Assembly: GCA_030765055.1 (NCBI GenBank)
Contig: CM060958.1
Location: 4,447,967 to 4,511,966, forward strand
Length of the DNA: 64,000 nt
From: Mantis religiosa
Taxonomy: Eukaryota > Arthropoda > Insecta > Mantodea > Mantidae
Direction: 5' to 3'
Part shown: positions 32,568-43,720 of the stretch, piece by piece
Layout: each line of letters starts with the position of its first letter
How positions within the stretch are numbered: position 1 is the stretch's first letter
Made by a program: the position numbers and the translations under genes
Notes under the pieces: generated by a model
Databases searched by the model: none
The model's input: only the letters and a program-made list of their open reading frames with translations
What the model was told of the DNA's origin: nothing

Positions 32568-35060
32568 CTCAAACGATACATTATACAGGGTGGCCACCCA
32601 TTGCACCTATAGGTTTTATTTATATGTCACTTGTTCAAATGATCTTCTCTCTGCATTAACACATTTGTGAAGACAGTCGAGGACATTCAAACAGCTCTGC
32701 AGTGAACTCAAACGATACATTATACAGGGTGGCCACCCATTACATTTATAGGTTTTATTTATATGTCACTTGTTCAAATGATCTTCTCTCTGCATTAACA
32801 CATTTGTGAAGACAGTCGAGGACATTCAAACAGCTCTGCAGTGAACGCAAACGATACATTATACAGGGTGGCCACCCATTACACTTATAGGATTTATTTA
32901 TAGGTCACTTGTTCAAATGATCTTCTCTCTGCATTAACACATTTGTGAAGACAGTCGAGGACATTCAAACAGCTCTGCAGTGAACTCAAACGATACATTA
33001 TACAGGGTGGCCACCCATTACACTTATAGGTTTTATTTATGTCACTTGTTCAAATGATCTTCTCTCTGCATTAACACATTTGTGAAGACAATCGAGGACA
33101 TTCAAACAGCTCTGCAGTGAACTCAAACGATACATTATACAGGGTGGCCACCCATTACACTTATAGGATTTATTTATATGTCACTTGTTCAAATGATCTT
33201 CTCTCTGCATTAACACATTTGTGAAGACAGTCGAGGACATTCAAACAGCTCTGCAGTGAACTCAAACGATACATTATACAGGGTGGCCACCCATTACACT
33301 TATAGGTTTTATTTATATGTCACTTTTTCAAATGATCTTCGCTCTGCATTAACACATTTGTGAAGACAGTCGAGGACATTCAAACAGCTCTGCAGTGAAC
33401 TCAAACGATACATTATACAGGGTGGCCACCCATTACACTTATAGGTTTTATTTATATGTCACTTTTTCAAATGATCTCCTCTCTGCATTAACACATTTGT
33501 GAAGACAGTCGAGGACATTCAAACAGCTCTGCAGTGAACTCAAATGATACATTATACTGGGTGGCCACCCATTACACTTATAGGATTTATTTCTATGTCA
33601 CTTGTTCAAATGATCTTCTCTCTGCATTAACACATTTGTGAAGACAGTCGAGGACATTCAAACAGCTCTGCAGTGAACTCAAACGATACATTATACAGGG
33701 TGGCCACCCATTACATTTATAGGTTTTATTTATATGTCACTTGTTCAAATGATCTTCTCTCTGCATTAACACATTTGTGAAGACAGTCGAGGACATTCAA
33801 ACAGCTCTGCAGTGAACGCAAACGATACATTATACAGGGTGGCCACCCATTACACTTATAGGATTTATTTATAGGTCACTTGTTCAAATGATCTTCTCTC
33901 TGCATTAACACATTTGTGAAGACAGTCGAGGACATTCAAACAGCTCTGCAGTGAACTCAAACGATACATTATACAGGGTGGCCACCCATTACACTTATAG
34001 GTTTTATTTATGTCACTTGTTCAAATGATCTTCTCTCTGCATTAACACATTTGTGAAGACAATCGAGGACATTCAAACAGCTCTGCAGTGAACTCAAACG
34101 ATACATTATACAGGGTGGCCACCCATTACACTTATAGGATTTATTTATATGTCACTTGTTCAAATGATCTTCTCTCTGCATTAACACATTTGTGAAGACA
34201 GTCGAGGACATTCAAACAGCTCTGCAGTGAACTCAAACGATACATTATACAGGGTGGCCACCCATTACACTTATAGGTTTTATTTATATGCCACTTTTTC
34301 AAATGATCTTCGCTCTGCATTAACACATTTGTGAAGACAGTCGAGGACATTCAAACAGCTCTGCAGTGAACTCAAACGATACATTATACAGGGTGGCCAC
34401 CCATTACACTTATAGGTTTTATTTATATGTCACTTTTTCAAATGATCTCCTCTCTGCATTAACACATTTGTGAAGACAGTCGAGGACATTCAAACAGCTC
34501 TGCAGTGAACTCAAATGATACATTATACAGGGTGGCCACCCATTACACTTATAGGATTTATTTCTATGTCACTTGTTCAAATGATCTTCTCTCTGCATTA
34601 ACACATTTGTGAAGACAGTCGAGGACATTCAAACAGCTCTGCAGTGAACTCAAACGATACATTATACAGGGTGGCCACCCATTACACTTATAGGTTTTAT
34701 TTATATGTCACTTGTTCAAATGATCTTCTCTCTGCATTAACACATTTGTGAAGAAAGTCGAGGACATTCAAACAGCTCTGCAGTGAACTCAAACGATACA
34801 TTATACAGGGTGGCCACCCATTACACTTATAGGTTTTATTTATATGTCACTTGTTCAAATGATCTTCTCTCTGCATTAACACATTTGTGAAGACAGTCGA
34901 GGACATTCAAACAGCTCTGCAGTGAACTCAAGCGATACATTATACAGGGTGGCCACCCATTATACTTATAGGTTTTATTTATATGTCACTTGTTCAAATG
35001 ATCTTCGCTCTGCATTAACACATTTGTGAAGACAATTGAGGACATTCAAACAGTTCTGCA
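32568..35060 (+). repeat. ~138-bp satellite, 18 copies, with a 7-monomer higher-order repeat
   Basis: Each monomer contains 'gaactcaaacgatacattat', a perfect 12-base palindrome GGGTGGCCACCC, 'cacttataggttttatttat', 'tcaaatgatcttctctctgc' and 'gaagacagtcgaggacattc'. The palindrome occurs 18 times at about 137-140 bp spacing, from 32588 to 34943. The order of monomer variants (gtgaacgc at 32841 and 33812; 'tttatgtcac' deletion; 'atctcctctctg'; 'atttctatg') repeats after 971 bp, which is seven monomers. The 'TACAGGGTGGCCA' start resembles the end of Tc1/mariner-superfamily DNA transposons, so the monomer may derive from a transposon end. Confidence 0.9.
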
Positions 35061-35505
35061 TTGGAATTAATATTGCGAAAAACATTATCAATACCTGTTT
35101 TGAATTCCTCTATTGTGGTTGGCTTTCTAGCATAGTATTGTAATGTTCACTCTATTATTGAATTAAGAACTCACAGCCATCTAAGCAAAACAAAAGTGGA
35201 TTGTTAATTTAACATTGTACTATCGTGTGTACAATAGTCCCTAATAAATTGTCAGGTGAAATGTCCCTTTCCGGTGACATAACATAATTTAATTTAACAT
35301 AAATAATGTTGCTTGTGGGTAGAAACTCATATGATATGAGTTGACCGGTATGATAGAAGAATAAAAATAGGTTTTTAATGAGAATAGAGAGATGCCAGTT
35401 GGCACACATGGGAGATAAACTATTACTTTGTGACAGCAAGTTCAAAACCTCATTCCTAGTTGTGTTGTCGGACCTCATGAATATTGGACTTTCAATATCA
35501 CAGTG
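35061..35505. other. AT-rich intergenic DNA, nothing recognised
   Basis: Non-coding spacer. Confidence 0.4.
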
Positions 35506-35651
<146 letters not shown>

Positions 35652-35927
35652 TTACAATCTTGTAAATGATTCACAGCACCTGAGGTATTGACTAAACATC
35701 TTAAGAATTTATGGCACATTGCTGTGAGTTAAATTCAAAGCATTTCACAGTCGCTGTCTGACAGCGGAGCAGGTAACATCGCCACACCGTGACGACTTGT
35801 TTATCTTTCCGACGCGAGAGGCGGCGTTAGTAGAACGGGGCAAATTGCCGGCCTAATTCTACATCAAATTTCTTTGTGTTTTCACGTGCGTACTTTCTAC
35901 TCGTGAAGTGTTAATATTTAGTGTACT

Positions 35928-37571
35928 ATGGCTGACCCCCCTGATACGGGGCAGCTAATCTACTCCGCAATGCAGACATGTTACCAGCAAGAAGAACAAC
36001 TTTCTGCTTCTACTTCTCTGCAGCAATCTCTACCGACTCTTCACTGTGAACCAGTCCAAACTTCACTCCGTCCTACGACTTCTGCTACTAGTGAAAATGA
36101 CGAACGTGCTTCTAAGCGGCAGCGGACTTCAGGAGAATCCGTTGCGCCATTAGACTCCAACATGGATTTTGACTCGAGTGATGGTGTACCAAATGGGAAC
36201 TTGCCAGTAGACACCTCGAACGTCGGCCCTCTTCAGTCTCCGACGACGAGGCCTTCTACACTATCTCCTCCTTTCACGTCGCGTCCTACAACCACACCTT
36301 CTACACCTGGCGTCTCTACACCACGTAGCCATTCCAATCGTTATAGCAGCGCAGATCCCGGACCTTTTTATGTGTTTATTGAAAGTTTGGATAAGAATGT
36401 GGGTAAGTTACACCCCATGAGTGTGGGTAAACTGCTATTTCGTCACAACCCGACAATCCGACGTGCAATTGTGCATATTACCTCAGCAGGAAAAAACCGA
36501 CTGAAAATTGAGGCAGCATCGGCAGAGGCCGCTAATACTATAGTAGAATCACCGGCATTCACTGGAACATCTTTGGAAGTTTACATTCCCAATTTTATGA
36601 TACACAAACAGGGTGTTATTCGCAACGTGGACACCAGTCTCTCAGAAGAAGAAATTGCTGAGTTTCTAGAGAGTGCCTACCCTGTTATTTCTGTCCAGCG
36701 TTTTTCTCGACCCACTAGCGACCCTGCAGTACGGGTCCCCATTCCTGTGTGTAAGATTACCTTCCGCTCTCAAGTGTTGCCGACTCATGTAGTCATCTTT
36801 GGAACGCGATGCCAGGTGGAACCTCGTGATCCTCCAGTTTACATCTGCACTAAGTGTTTACGCTTCGGCCATCGCTCGCATCAGTGTCGGAGTGCGGCTA
36901 GATGCGGTAAATGTGCTGGACCCCATCTCTTAGAAGACTGCACCTCTACCTCAGGTCCTTGCTGCATTCACTGTCAGGGAGCTCACCTGGCAACAGACAG
37001 AAAATGCCCAGCATACCATCAATACCGGGAGGCACGGGTGGCAGCTTCTCGAGCAGATGCCCCTTGCTCGCCTCAGTCATCTCGTCCAACTTACTCACAG
37101 GTCATTAATGGAGCCCTCTCGATGACTGATACACGGTCTTTCCCTCCTCTCCCTGGAGCAATATCTCCTACAAAGTCAGCCAGTACTCTTCCGCCGCCTT
37201 CCTACACTCCTCGACCAGCACCTTCACCAGGAATCCAACCGGCCGTTGCTCTCGCCACTCCGACTTCACCTGCTGTTTCGGTGCCTCGTGTGTCAACTCG
37301 ACCTCCCCCGGTCCGAGTTCCGCATTTTCCCCCAGTTCATTCCACTCTGTATATTCCACAACGAGTACCTGTATCTCCAATAACTCATAATCCTTATCCG
37401 CCATCTTGGGCGGGTCCTTCATCGCCGTCTGCTCCCACTAGTTTGCAGCTTGTGGAGCAACTACTACAGCTCATAGTTCCTGTATTATCTGCTTTTTCTC
37501 CTTCCTCAACGGCCCCTGTTCAACTTGAACTTCTCCGCGACTTCCTTACCAGCTTATTACAAAGCTCATAA
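35928..37571 (+). CDS. LINE ORF1 protein (Gag-like RNA-binding protein, 547 aa)
   Basis: The nucleic-acid-binding partner of the LINE reverse transcriptase, forming the RNP used in target-primed insertion. The N-terminal ~140 residues are Ser/Thr/Pro-rich and look disordered, with a basic KRQR stretch (SKRQRTSGE) that could act in nuclear import. A folded middle part (residues about 145-300: FYVFIESLDKNVGKLHPMSV onwards) resembles the RRM-like Gag domain of I and Jockey elements. Three zinc knuckles follow: C307-x2-C310-x4-H315-x4-C320, then CGKCAGPHLLEDC and CIHCQGAHLATDRKC. The C-terminal half is Pro-rich and ends in a hydrophobic LVEQLLQLIVPVLSAF segment. The ATG at 35928 is the first in the frame after the 5' UTR. 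ORF2 starts around its stop codon. Confidence 0.92.
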   Translation: MADPPDTGQLIYSAMQTCYQQEEQLSASTSLQQSLPTLHCEPVQTSLRPTTSATSENDERASKRQRTSGESVAPLDSNMDFDSSDGVPNGNLPVDTSNVGPLQSPTTRPSTLSPPFTSRPTTTPSTPGVSTPRSHSNRYSSADPGPFYVFIESLDKNVGKLHPMSVGKLLFRHNPTIRRAIVHITSAGKNRLKIEAASAEAANTIVESPAFTGTSLEVYIPNFMIHKQGVIRNVDTSLSEEEIAEFLESAYPVISVQRFSRPTSDPAVRVPIPVCKITFRSQVLPTHVVIFGTRCQVEPRDPPVYICTKCLRFGHRSHQCRSAARCGKCAGPHLLEDCTSTSGPCCIHCQGAHLATDRKCPAYHQYREARVAASRADAPCSPQSSRPTYSQVINGALSMTDTRSFPPLPGAISPTKSASTLPPPSYTPRPAPSPGIQPAVALATPTSPAVSVPRVSTRPPPVRVPHFPPVHSTLYIPQRVPVSPITHNPYPPSWAGPSSPSAPTSLQLVEQLLQLIVPVLSAFSPSSTAPVQLELLRDFLTSLLQSS

Positions 37572-40500
37572 ACCAACGATGACAACCCAACATTACAGCA
37601 TGGCTTCAACCCTGTTGCAATGGAATTGTCGTTCTCTTCGAGCTAATTATGACTCTCTTGTGCAAGAACTCTTTGTACGCCACGTCAGCATCGCCCTGCT
37701 GTCTGAAACTTGGTTGACTCCGAATACGTCTCTTCGCATACCTTCTTTCTGCCTCTACTCCAAGGATAGGACGGACGGATGGGGAGGAGTTGCAATTCTG
37801 GTACACTCTGCTATTCCACATTACACCATTCAGATAGACCACAGCCAAATACATTCTTTTGAAGCTGTGGCGGTGAGGACTCTGCTTTGTCAACGAGAGG
37901 TCACAGTTGTCTCATTGTACTGTTCCCCTAGAATGATCATCACCAGTCGAGAATGGTATCATTTCCTGCGCCAGTTACCCACCCCCATTTTACTCGGCGG
38001 AGATTTTAATGCTCATAATACCACATGGGGTTGTGACCTGACAGACGCTGCTGGCAGAACGCTTTTGGACTTCATCGAGGACTCTGGTTTGGTTCTTCTC
38101 AACGATGGGTCTTCCACCCTGCTCACTCGGCCCGGACACCGACCGTCAGCGATTGACTTGACGCTCTGCTCCCCTTCCCTATCTTCTGAACTCCAATGGA
38201 GGGTTCTTCCCTTTACAATGGGCTCCGATCATTTCCCGCTGGAGATTTCGACTATTCTTCCGCACGTTTCTGTGGCCCACCGGCCTTCGACCAGATGGAA
38301 CTTACGGCGTGCTAATTGGGTCAAGTACGAACGTATTCTGGAAGCCACCGTCTCTGAGATTCCCAATGATCGTCCTCCGTTGGTGCGTTACGACACCTTT
38401 CTACAGTGTATCAATAGTGCGGCTTTGCTTTCCATCCCAGAGAAACGGCCAGTTCTTACGTCCCGTGGTGTACCATCTCCTTGGTGGAATGCAGAATGCA
38501 GTCGTTATGTTGCGAAGAGGAAATTGGCGCTCAGTACCTACCGGCACAACTCTACATGGGACAATTTTCTGGCCTATAAACGGGCCGCAGCTGAGGCCAA
38601 ACGTTTTTTACGACAGTGCAAAAAGGAGTGCTGGAAGACCTTTTGTGCCAAACTCTCTAACACCACCCCACTTTCTCAGATTTGGGGGTTTATTAACAAA
38701 TTGAGGAAGAAGACAGTTCCTACCCGCCCTCTGAGGGATTGGATCGATGAGTTTGCAGATCACATTGCTCCGCCATCCGTGACATCACCACCAGCACCTA
38801 CTGGTCTCTCTTCTTCCGGGGACTCGCACCACACTTTGATGTCAGCATTTTCCATGTCTGAACTCCAAAGTGTACTGAAGTCGTCGTCGAATTCAGCTCC
38901 GGGTTATGATCAAATATCCTATAGCATGCTCACCCACCTTCCTCCTCGTGCGAAGATGATCCTTTTGGAACTATTCAACGACCTTTGGGCCTCCGGCGTC
39001 TTCCCCGAGGGTTGGACTACACAGATCATTGTACCTATCTTGAAGCCGGGGAAGGACCCTAGCTTTGGTACCTCTTATCGCCCGATCGCTTTGTCTTCCT
39101 GTATCGCCAAGACCTTTGAACGCTTGCTTAAACAACGACTTGAATGGTGGCTGGAATCCCGAAGATTATTACCCATGTCCCAATATGGTTTCCGCAAAAC
39201 CCGGAGTACTTTGGATAGTCTCAGCATCCTGACTACTGACATCGAGCGTACCTATTTGGAACAAGGATATCTGACAGCCATCTTTTTGGACATTTCCGGC
39301 GCCTACGACAGTGTTTTACTGCCAGTTTTGCTTGGGAAGCTGCAAGCACTAGGTCTTCCTCCTCGGTACTGCTCTGGCATTTATAATCTTCTCCGACATC
39401 GCCTCATCTATATCCGTTCTCCTGATAACTCCTTCTTCGGCCCCAGAATAGTAGTTCGAGGATTGCCACAGGGAGCGATTTTGAGTCCTCTTCTTTATGC
39501 ACTTTATACGTCGGATTTAGACTCCCTATTTAGTCCTCATATTCGCGTTCTCCAGTACGCTGATGATATCTGTTTGTACGCTCGGTCCTCTAGTTTTTGG
39601 ATTACTCGTCTGTGGCTTAGTGATGCAGCCACCGATTTATCAACCTGGGCCTCTGAACACGGATTACATCTTTCACCTTCCAAGTCTACAGTCGTAGTGT
39701 TTACTAGGAAACGACGGGCATTTCCTGAGGGCGTTATCCGCTTGGGACCTTTTACTTTTACCCTTGCATCTTCCGCAAAATTTTTGGGTGTCTATTTGGA
39801 TAGTCGCCTTTCATGGAGTCGTCACATACAGCATCTCATCTCCAAGATTGGTGCAACTCTTAATGTTCTACGCAGTATCGCTCATTCATGGTGGGGTGGG
39901 GATGCTTCCATATTACTTCTGCTATATCGTTCCCTAATTCGGTCGGTGCTGGACTATGGCTGTATCTTCTTTGGCTCTGCTTCCACATCGGTCTTGCGCA
40001 AGTTGGATATCGCTCAGTACCGTGCTCTTAGATTTTGCCTGGGTGCTATGCTTTCTACACCGACGAATGCACTTTTGGTTGAGGCCTCCGAACCACCATT
40101 GGAGATACGACGACAGCAATTAACCCAGCGCTTTCTATTGCGAGTTTTCTCCGTGGATGCCCACCCAGTATTGCGGACGTTGCAGTATCTTGCTGCTAAT
40201 TATCTCAACGTGGATTTTCCAGCTGTACGACGATTGCCCTTACTCTTACTGGGTTTTCGGTCTCTATACCACGCTTTTCCCTTAATTTTGAAAAGTCCCT
40301 CTCTTCCGGGGTTTCAATATCCATATGACTTACACTTCTTGAATGTTTCGGTGCATTATCTTCCTGATCACATCATTCGGACCCCAGACGTGAACATCAC
40401 CCTCTCTCATTTCTTGCAGATTACATGGCCAGATTTCACCACGATTTACACCGACGGTTCTAAATCTGCTGATGAAGTAGGTTATGCATACGTCTGTCCT

Positions 40501-41307
40501 TCTACTAATGCCCTGGCTCGATACCGCCTACCTATGGAGGCTTCCAGCTACACTGCAGAGGTTTTGGCCATTCGTGACGCTTTGCAATATGGTATTTCTC
40601 AGGGCTTCCCCAAACTGCTGATCTTAACCGATGCGCAGAGTGTGCTGCAGAGACTCTCATCTCCCCGCTGGACGAGAGCCATGCACCGTTATCTTTACGA
40701 GATACTGACGTTGGTGAACAACGCTACCATAGCTGGACATCAAATTCACTTCCTTTGGATCAGAGGGCATGTCGGAATTCGAAACAATGAAGTCGCCGAT
40801 CGCCTGGCAAAAGAGGGACTCACCCAAGGCACCTTCCAAGGCATCCAACTGCCCTACACGGATTTCTTCCCGGTCCTTCATCGTGACGCCTATTGTCGCT
40901 GGAATGAAGTCTGGATTCGTTCGCAGGCCATCAAAGGCAAACACCACGCCGCCGTTCAGACGCATCTATCCACGACCCCTTGGTTCTCCAGCTTCAGGAT
41001 TGCACGTCGACATCTCACCTCCATCATTAGAATGCGACTTGGACATGGATGTTACCCTGCGCATCTTCACCGACTACGTCTCATCGATTCCCCTGTATGT
41101 CCTGATGACCCAGGCGAAACCGCTGACCTCAATCATCTCCTGTTCAGTTGCTCTCGCTACCGAGCCCACCGTTCTTCCTTCCTCCGCCGCCTACTTCAGC
41201 AGTCTGTTCCTTTTCCCGCTAGCGTCAACACCATATTACAGTTATGCAACAAACCTGTATACCAAGCTCTCCTACAATTTCTTAAAGACAGTGATCTACA
41301 CATCTAG
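37525..41307 (+). CDS. LINE ORF2: AP endonuclease, reverse transcriptase, RNase H (up to 1260 aa)
   Basis: Cuts target DNA and reverse-transcribes the element RNA from the nick. Endonuclease (residues about 28-245): LLQWNCRSL, LSETWL (E61), LLGGDFNAH (D160), MGSDHFPLEI (D235, H236), all expected catalytic residues present. RT (about 480-760): ILKPGKDP, SYRPIALSS, QYGFRKTRST, TAIFLDISGAYD, GLPQGAILSPLLY, and QYADDICLY at 678-681. RNase H (about 970-1105): YTDGSKS (D977), YTAEVLAI (E1012), LTDAQSVL (D1036), RGHVGIRNNEVAD. C-terminal zinc-like C..C..H..C region (DSPVCPDDPGE...HLLFSC). The frame is +1 relative to ORF1. The ATG at 37525 overlaps ORF1, but ATGs at 37579 or 37600, just after the ORF1 stop and directly before the endonuclease, are likelier starts. 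There is no internal stop or frameshift. Confidence 0.93.
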   Translation: MNFSATSLPAYYKAHKPTMTTQHYSMASTLLQWNCRSLRANYDSLVQELFVRHVSIALLSETWLTPNTSLRIPSFCLYSKDRTDGWGGVAILVHSAIPHYTIQIDHSQIHSFEAVAVRTLLCQREVTVVSLYCSPRMIITSREWYHFLRQLPTPILLGGDFNAHNTTWGCDLTDAAGRTLLDFIEDSGLVLLNDGSSTLLTRPGHRPSAIDLTLCSPSLSSELQWRVLPFTMGSDHFPLEISTILPHVSVAHRPSTRWNLRRANWVKYERILEATVSEIPNDRPPLVRYDTFLQCINSAALLSIPEKRPVLTSRGVPSPWWNAECSRYVAKRKLALSTYRHNSTWDNFLAYKRAAAEAKRFLRQCKKECWKTFCAKLSNTTPLSQIWGFINKLRKKTVPTRPLRDWIDEFADHIAPPSVTSPPAPTGLSSSGDSHHTLMSAFSMSELQSVLKSSSNSAPGYDQISYSMLTHLPPRAKMILLELFNDLWASGVFPEGWTTQIIVPILKPGKDPSFGTSYRPIALSSCIAKTFERLLKQRLEWWLESRRLLPMSQYGFRKTRSTLDSLSILTTDIERTYLEQGYLTAIFLDISGAYDSVLLPVLLGKLQALGLPPRYCSGIYNLLRHRLIYIRSPDNSFFGPRIVVRGLPQGAILSPLLYALYTSDLDSLFSPHIRVLQYADDICLYARSSSFWITRLWLSDAATDLSTWASEHGLHLSPSKSTVVVFTRKRRAFPEGVIRLGPFTFTLASSAKFLGVYLDSRLSWSRHIQHLISKIGATLNVLRSIAHSWWGGDASILLLLYRSLIRSVLDYGCIFFGSASTSVLRKLDIAQYRALRFCLGAMLSTPTNALLVEASEPPLEIRRQQLTQRFLLRVFSVDAHPVLRTLQYLAANYLNVDFPAVRRLPLLLLGFRSLYHAFPLILKSPSLPGFQYPYDLHFLNVSVHYLPDHIIRTPDVNITLSHFLQITWPDFTTIYTDGSKSADEVGYAYVCPSTNALARYRLPMEASSYTAEVLAIRDALQYGISQGFPKLLILTDAQSVLQRLSSPRWTRAMHRYLYEILTLVNNATIAGHQIHFLWIRGHVGIRNNEVADRLAKEGLTQGTFQGIQLPYTDFFPVLHRDAYCRWNEVWIRSQAIKGKHHAAVQTHLSTTPWFSSFRIARRHLTSIIRMRLGHGCYPAHLHRLRLIDSPVCPDDPGETADLNHLLFSCSRYRAHRSSFLRRLLQQSVPFPASVNTILQLCNKPVYQALLQFLKDSDLHI

Positions 41308-41388
41308 TTTCCTCCCAGCCTCTTAAACTTCCTTACATTATTTTTCTTATTTTTCCCTACGATGGCCATATGGGATTTTACCGAAGGC

Positions 41389-41389
<1 letters not shown>

Positions 41390-41438
<49 letters not shown>
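41390..41438. repeat. A tail of the LINE
   Basis: 49 uninterrupted A's at the 3' end of the LINE, flanked downstream by the target duplication. Confidence 0.97.
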
Positions 41439-41439
<1 letters not shown>

Positions 41440-41448
41440 CATTTTACA

Positions 41449-41754
41449 TCACGTTGGAAGTGACTAAACTTTGTTGTCGATAGATTTATATAAACTGACT
41501 CGCTAACAGTGCACAAAAGCTACTGAAAATTTGTAAGTGGCACTTCAAGTAAACTTTAAATAAATAAACTGGAATAAAGTTTATTTACTAGTCTCTTCTA
41601 CTTTCAGATGCCGTACTTCCTCAAAGAGTAGCTAGCCAAGTGTTCTCCTAATGTAGGTCAAAACCCCCAGAACATCAAGAACGTGTCGCAAGCTACCTCG
41701 AGTTAAACTGTGTCTAGGGACCTCTTCACTTAAGTAACTGTAAACGTGCTTCTT
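41449..41754. other. AT-rich intergenic DNA, nothing recognised
   Basis: Non-coding spacer. Confidence 0.4.
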
Positions 41755-41985
41755 AAATCATGGAATTTATATCATCTGTATATTTGTGTAGAGTTAACCC
41801 TTTCTGAGATATTACTTGTCATTGATCTAAATTTTCCAATACTTATACATCTCTCAAGTCGTTATTCATTTGTACATACAAAGACATGACAAAACATTTG
41901 ACTATAACTTAAAGTCTACGGTAACTACAATAAGGTAATGTTTATCTTGAAGTAGACAGAGCAATAAGAGTAGAGAAGGTCATGT
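41755..41985 (+). repeat. AT-rich interspersed repeat, copy 7
   Basis: Closest match to copy 1 (1425-1735): 'ccaatacttatac', 'tcatttgtacatacaaagac', 'atgacaaaacatttgactat', 'agtagagaaggtcatgtgaa'. Confidence 0.7.
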
Positions 41986-42315
41986 GAACTGATTGGGGGA
42001 GCAACGTCAAAACGCGCATTAGCTTGCACAGCTCGGTGACTAACTCGATATTTGGAGCGAGTTTATTCTTGAGTAAGGAATGTTATTATTTCGGTTCGTT
42101 AAGCGGTGGATTGAGGAACATCATTTACCACGTTAGTGACAGACTGTACTCTCGTTCTACAAAAATTACATTATTTTGTTTATTAACATCGCTGTGAAGT
42201 AGAACTTCGTCCTGCAGAAGTAAGTCATCGACCCTGACTTCATTTATATAAACAAGGAGACGAGTTCGTGTACCCTTAGCACGTTTATAAGACAAAATTC
42301 GGACATTACAGCATT

Positions 42316-42316
<1 letters not shown>
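41986..42316. other. intergenic DNA, nothing recognised
   Basis: Non-coding spacer. Confidence 0.4.

Positions 42317-42409
<93 letters not shown>
42317..42409. repeat. (CAG)n microsatellite, about 31 units
   Basis: Perfect GCA/CAG tract. It lies in a minus-strand frame (42125-42505) as poly-Ala, but nothing around it looks like a gene. Confidence 0.95.
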
Positions 42410-43647
42410 TGGCAATCCTGGCTTGGTCCAGCGCTTCTGTTGAAGCTGCACTCTGATACCGAAATTAAAGGATTTCCATAAGTAAAGAATCATGATGGAT
42501 TTCAAAGAAATGTATGTTCTTTATTACACCGCGTGAAGGTGCAGTTGAGTCGAATAGCAACGGGTTGAATAATTGTTTTAACAAAGGAAACGTAAGAAAC
42601 AGTGTCCTTAGCAGAGTTCTAAAGGGTAGCACTTGACTTTGTTTGAATAGGGTATTCTTCGGACCCTTAATAATGGCATGACAAAATAGTCACAAAGGGA
42701 ATCTTTGGTTGAATAAAGGGCTTCGAGAAAGTGAAAGTCACACATACACCCACGCGCAGCTGTGGACATTCAGATGGTGGCTTGGAGCCGATTAGGGCAA
42801 CCCTCTTCTTCTGTTTTGGTCAAGGGCAGACCAGAAGCGATTAGAGAAGATTTGTCGGTTCATATATACGTGAAGAACGAATTAAGTTTTATCGAGTAAT
42901 AAGCATTTCACATATAGTCACTCTAAAGGGTGATATTGGTAACCGCTAGTCAGCAACTTCGAGTTTAATGTAGTGGAAAAAGAAGCAGTCATTAAACCAG
43001 TTTGAAACGGGCAGTCCAGTGTCATTAAAACCATCCTTCTCATACATACTCACGCATGAGAAACCTCATTGCTCAACCCTCAACTACCCATATTACTGTA
43101 TCAAACTGTAGCGGAAAGTGGAACTGTGCGCCACCCATTAAAATTGTATCAACTTAAACCCTTGATACCGATATATTCTCGTTTTGAAGACGCGTTATGC
43201 TGCTTGGATGTACACGCATACACGTGGTTACCTCAAAACTGCATTTCCAATTAAATGTCGTTAAGACACTACATTAAAAGAAAGGTCTTCCCTTGGCTTG
43301 TGTTTTTGGGGTATGGAGTTACCATGGAAACCCGAGCCACTTGCTAAACCCCTGCAGTCGACGCGTCGCGACGCCATACAAGATATTTCCATTTAACTTT
43401 ACGATATCACATTGCACTTCCATGACGTCTGCTGTTTCAGAAATGCAATATTTTTGTTTCACGGACCACACACCTCTTGACAGCATAAATGAAAAATGTC
43501 TTGGGTATTAAACTCACATGACTACATCCTGCAAGTCCTGTTTGACTTTTTTGCCTTAGGACTAAAAATCCTATATCGATATATATTTGGGAGTCCATTA
43601 AATACAAAAAGCATTTTTTAAGATTTAATATATTTTTAACGAATTAG
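42410..43647. other. AT-rich intergenic DNA
   Basis: No recognised gene or repeat. Short frames at 43069-43511 have no known domain. Confidence 0.4.
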
Positions 43648-43720
43648 GTGATCGGACGGTAAATGAAATGAGACCAGGATGCATAGAGGTTGGAGTTATC
43701 AGATATCTCACCTGAATGTG
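43648..43720 (-). mobile_element. degraded SINE A fragment (reverse)
   Basis: 'ggtgatcggacggtaaatga', 'ccaggatgcatagaggttgg' and 'agttatcagata' correspond to the reverse complement of the SINE A body (as at 18412-18490), strongly diverged. Confidence 0.45.

Larger units (their letters stand above)
35748..41438 (+). mobile_element. full-length I-type LINE (non-LTR retrotransposon)
   Basis: It begins near CAGTCGCTGTCTGACAGCGG, with a 5' UTR of about 180 bp, two long open frames, a 3' UTR of about 80 bp and a run of 49 A's at 41390-41438. The flanks GCATTTCACA (5', about 35740) and GCATTTTACA (3', 41439) form a near-perfect target duplication with one mismatch, so the 5' border is good to a few bases. 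A CAG-start and an internal 5' promoter are usual for this LINE group. RNase H in ORF2 and a triple-knuckle ORF1 favour the I superfamily. Both ORFs are uninterrupted. Confidence 0.9.

Noticed and set aside
40769..41326. 185-codon frame overlapping the end of LINE ORF2
   Set aside because: It overlaps the RNase H/C-terminal reading in another frame and has no recognised domain.
42125..42505. Frame with a 30-residue Ala tract, possible polyalanine transcription factor
   Set aside because: The tract is a perfect CAG microsatellite and the flanks show no domain, no splice-like structure and AT-driven composition.
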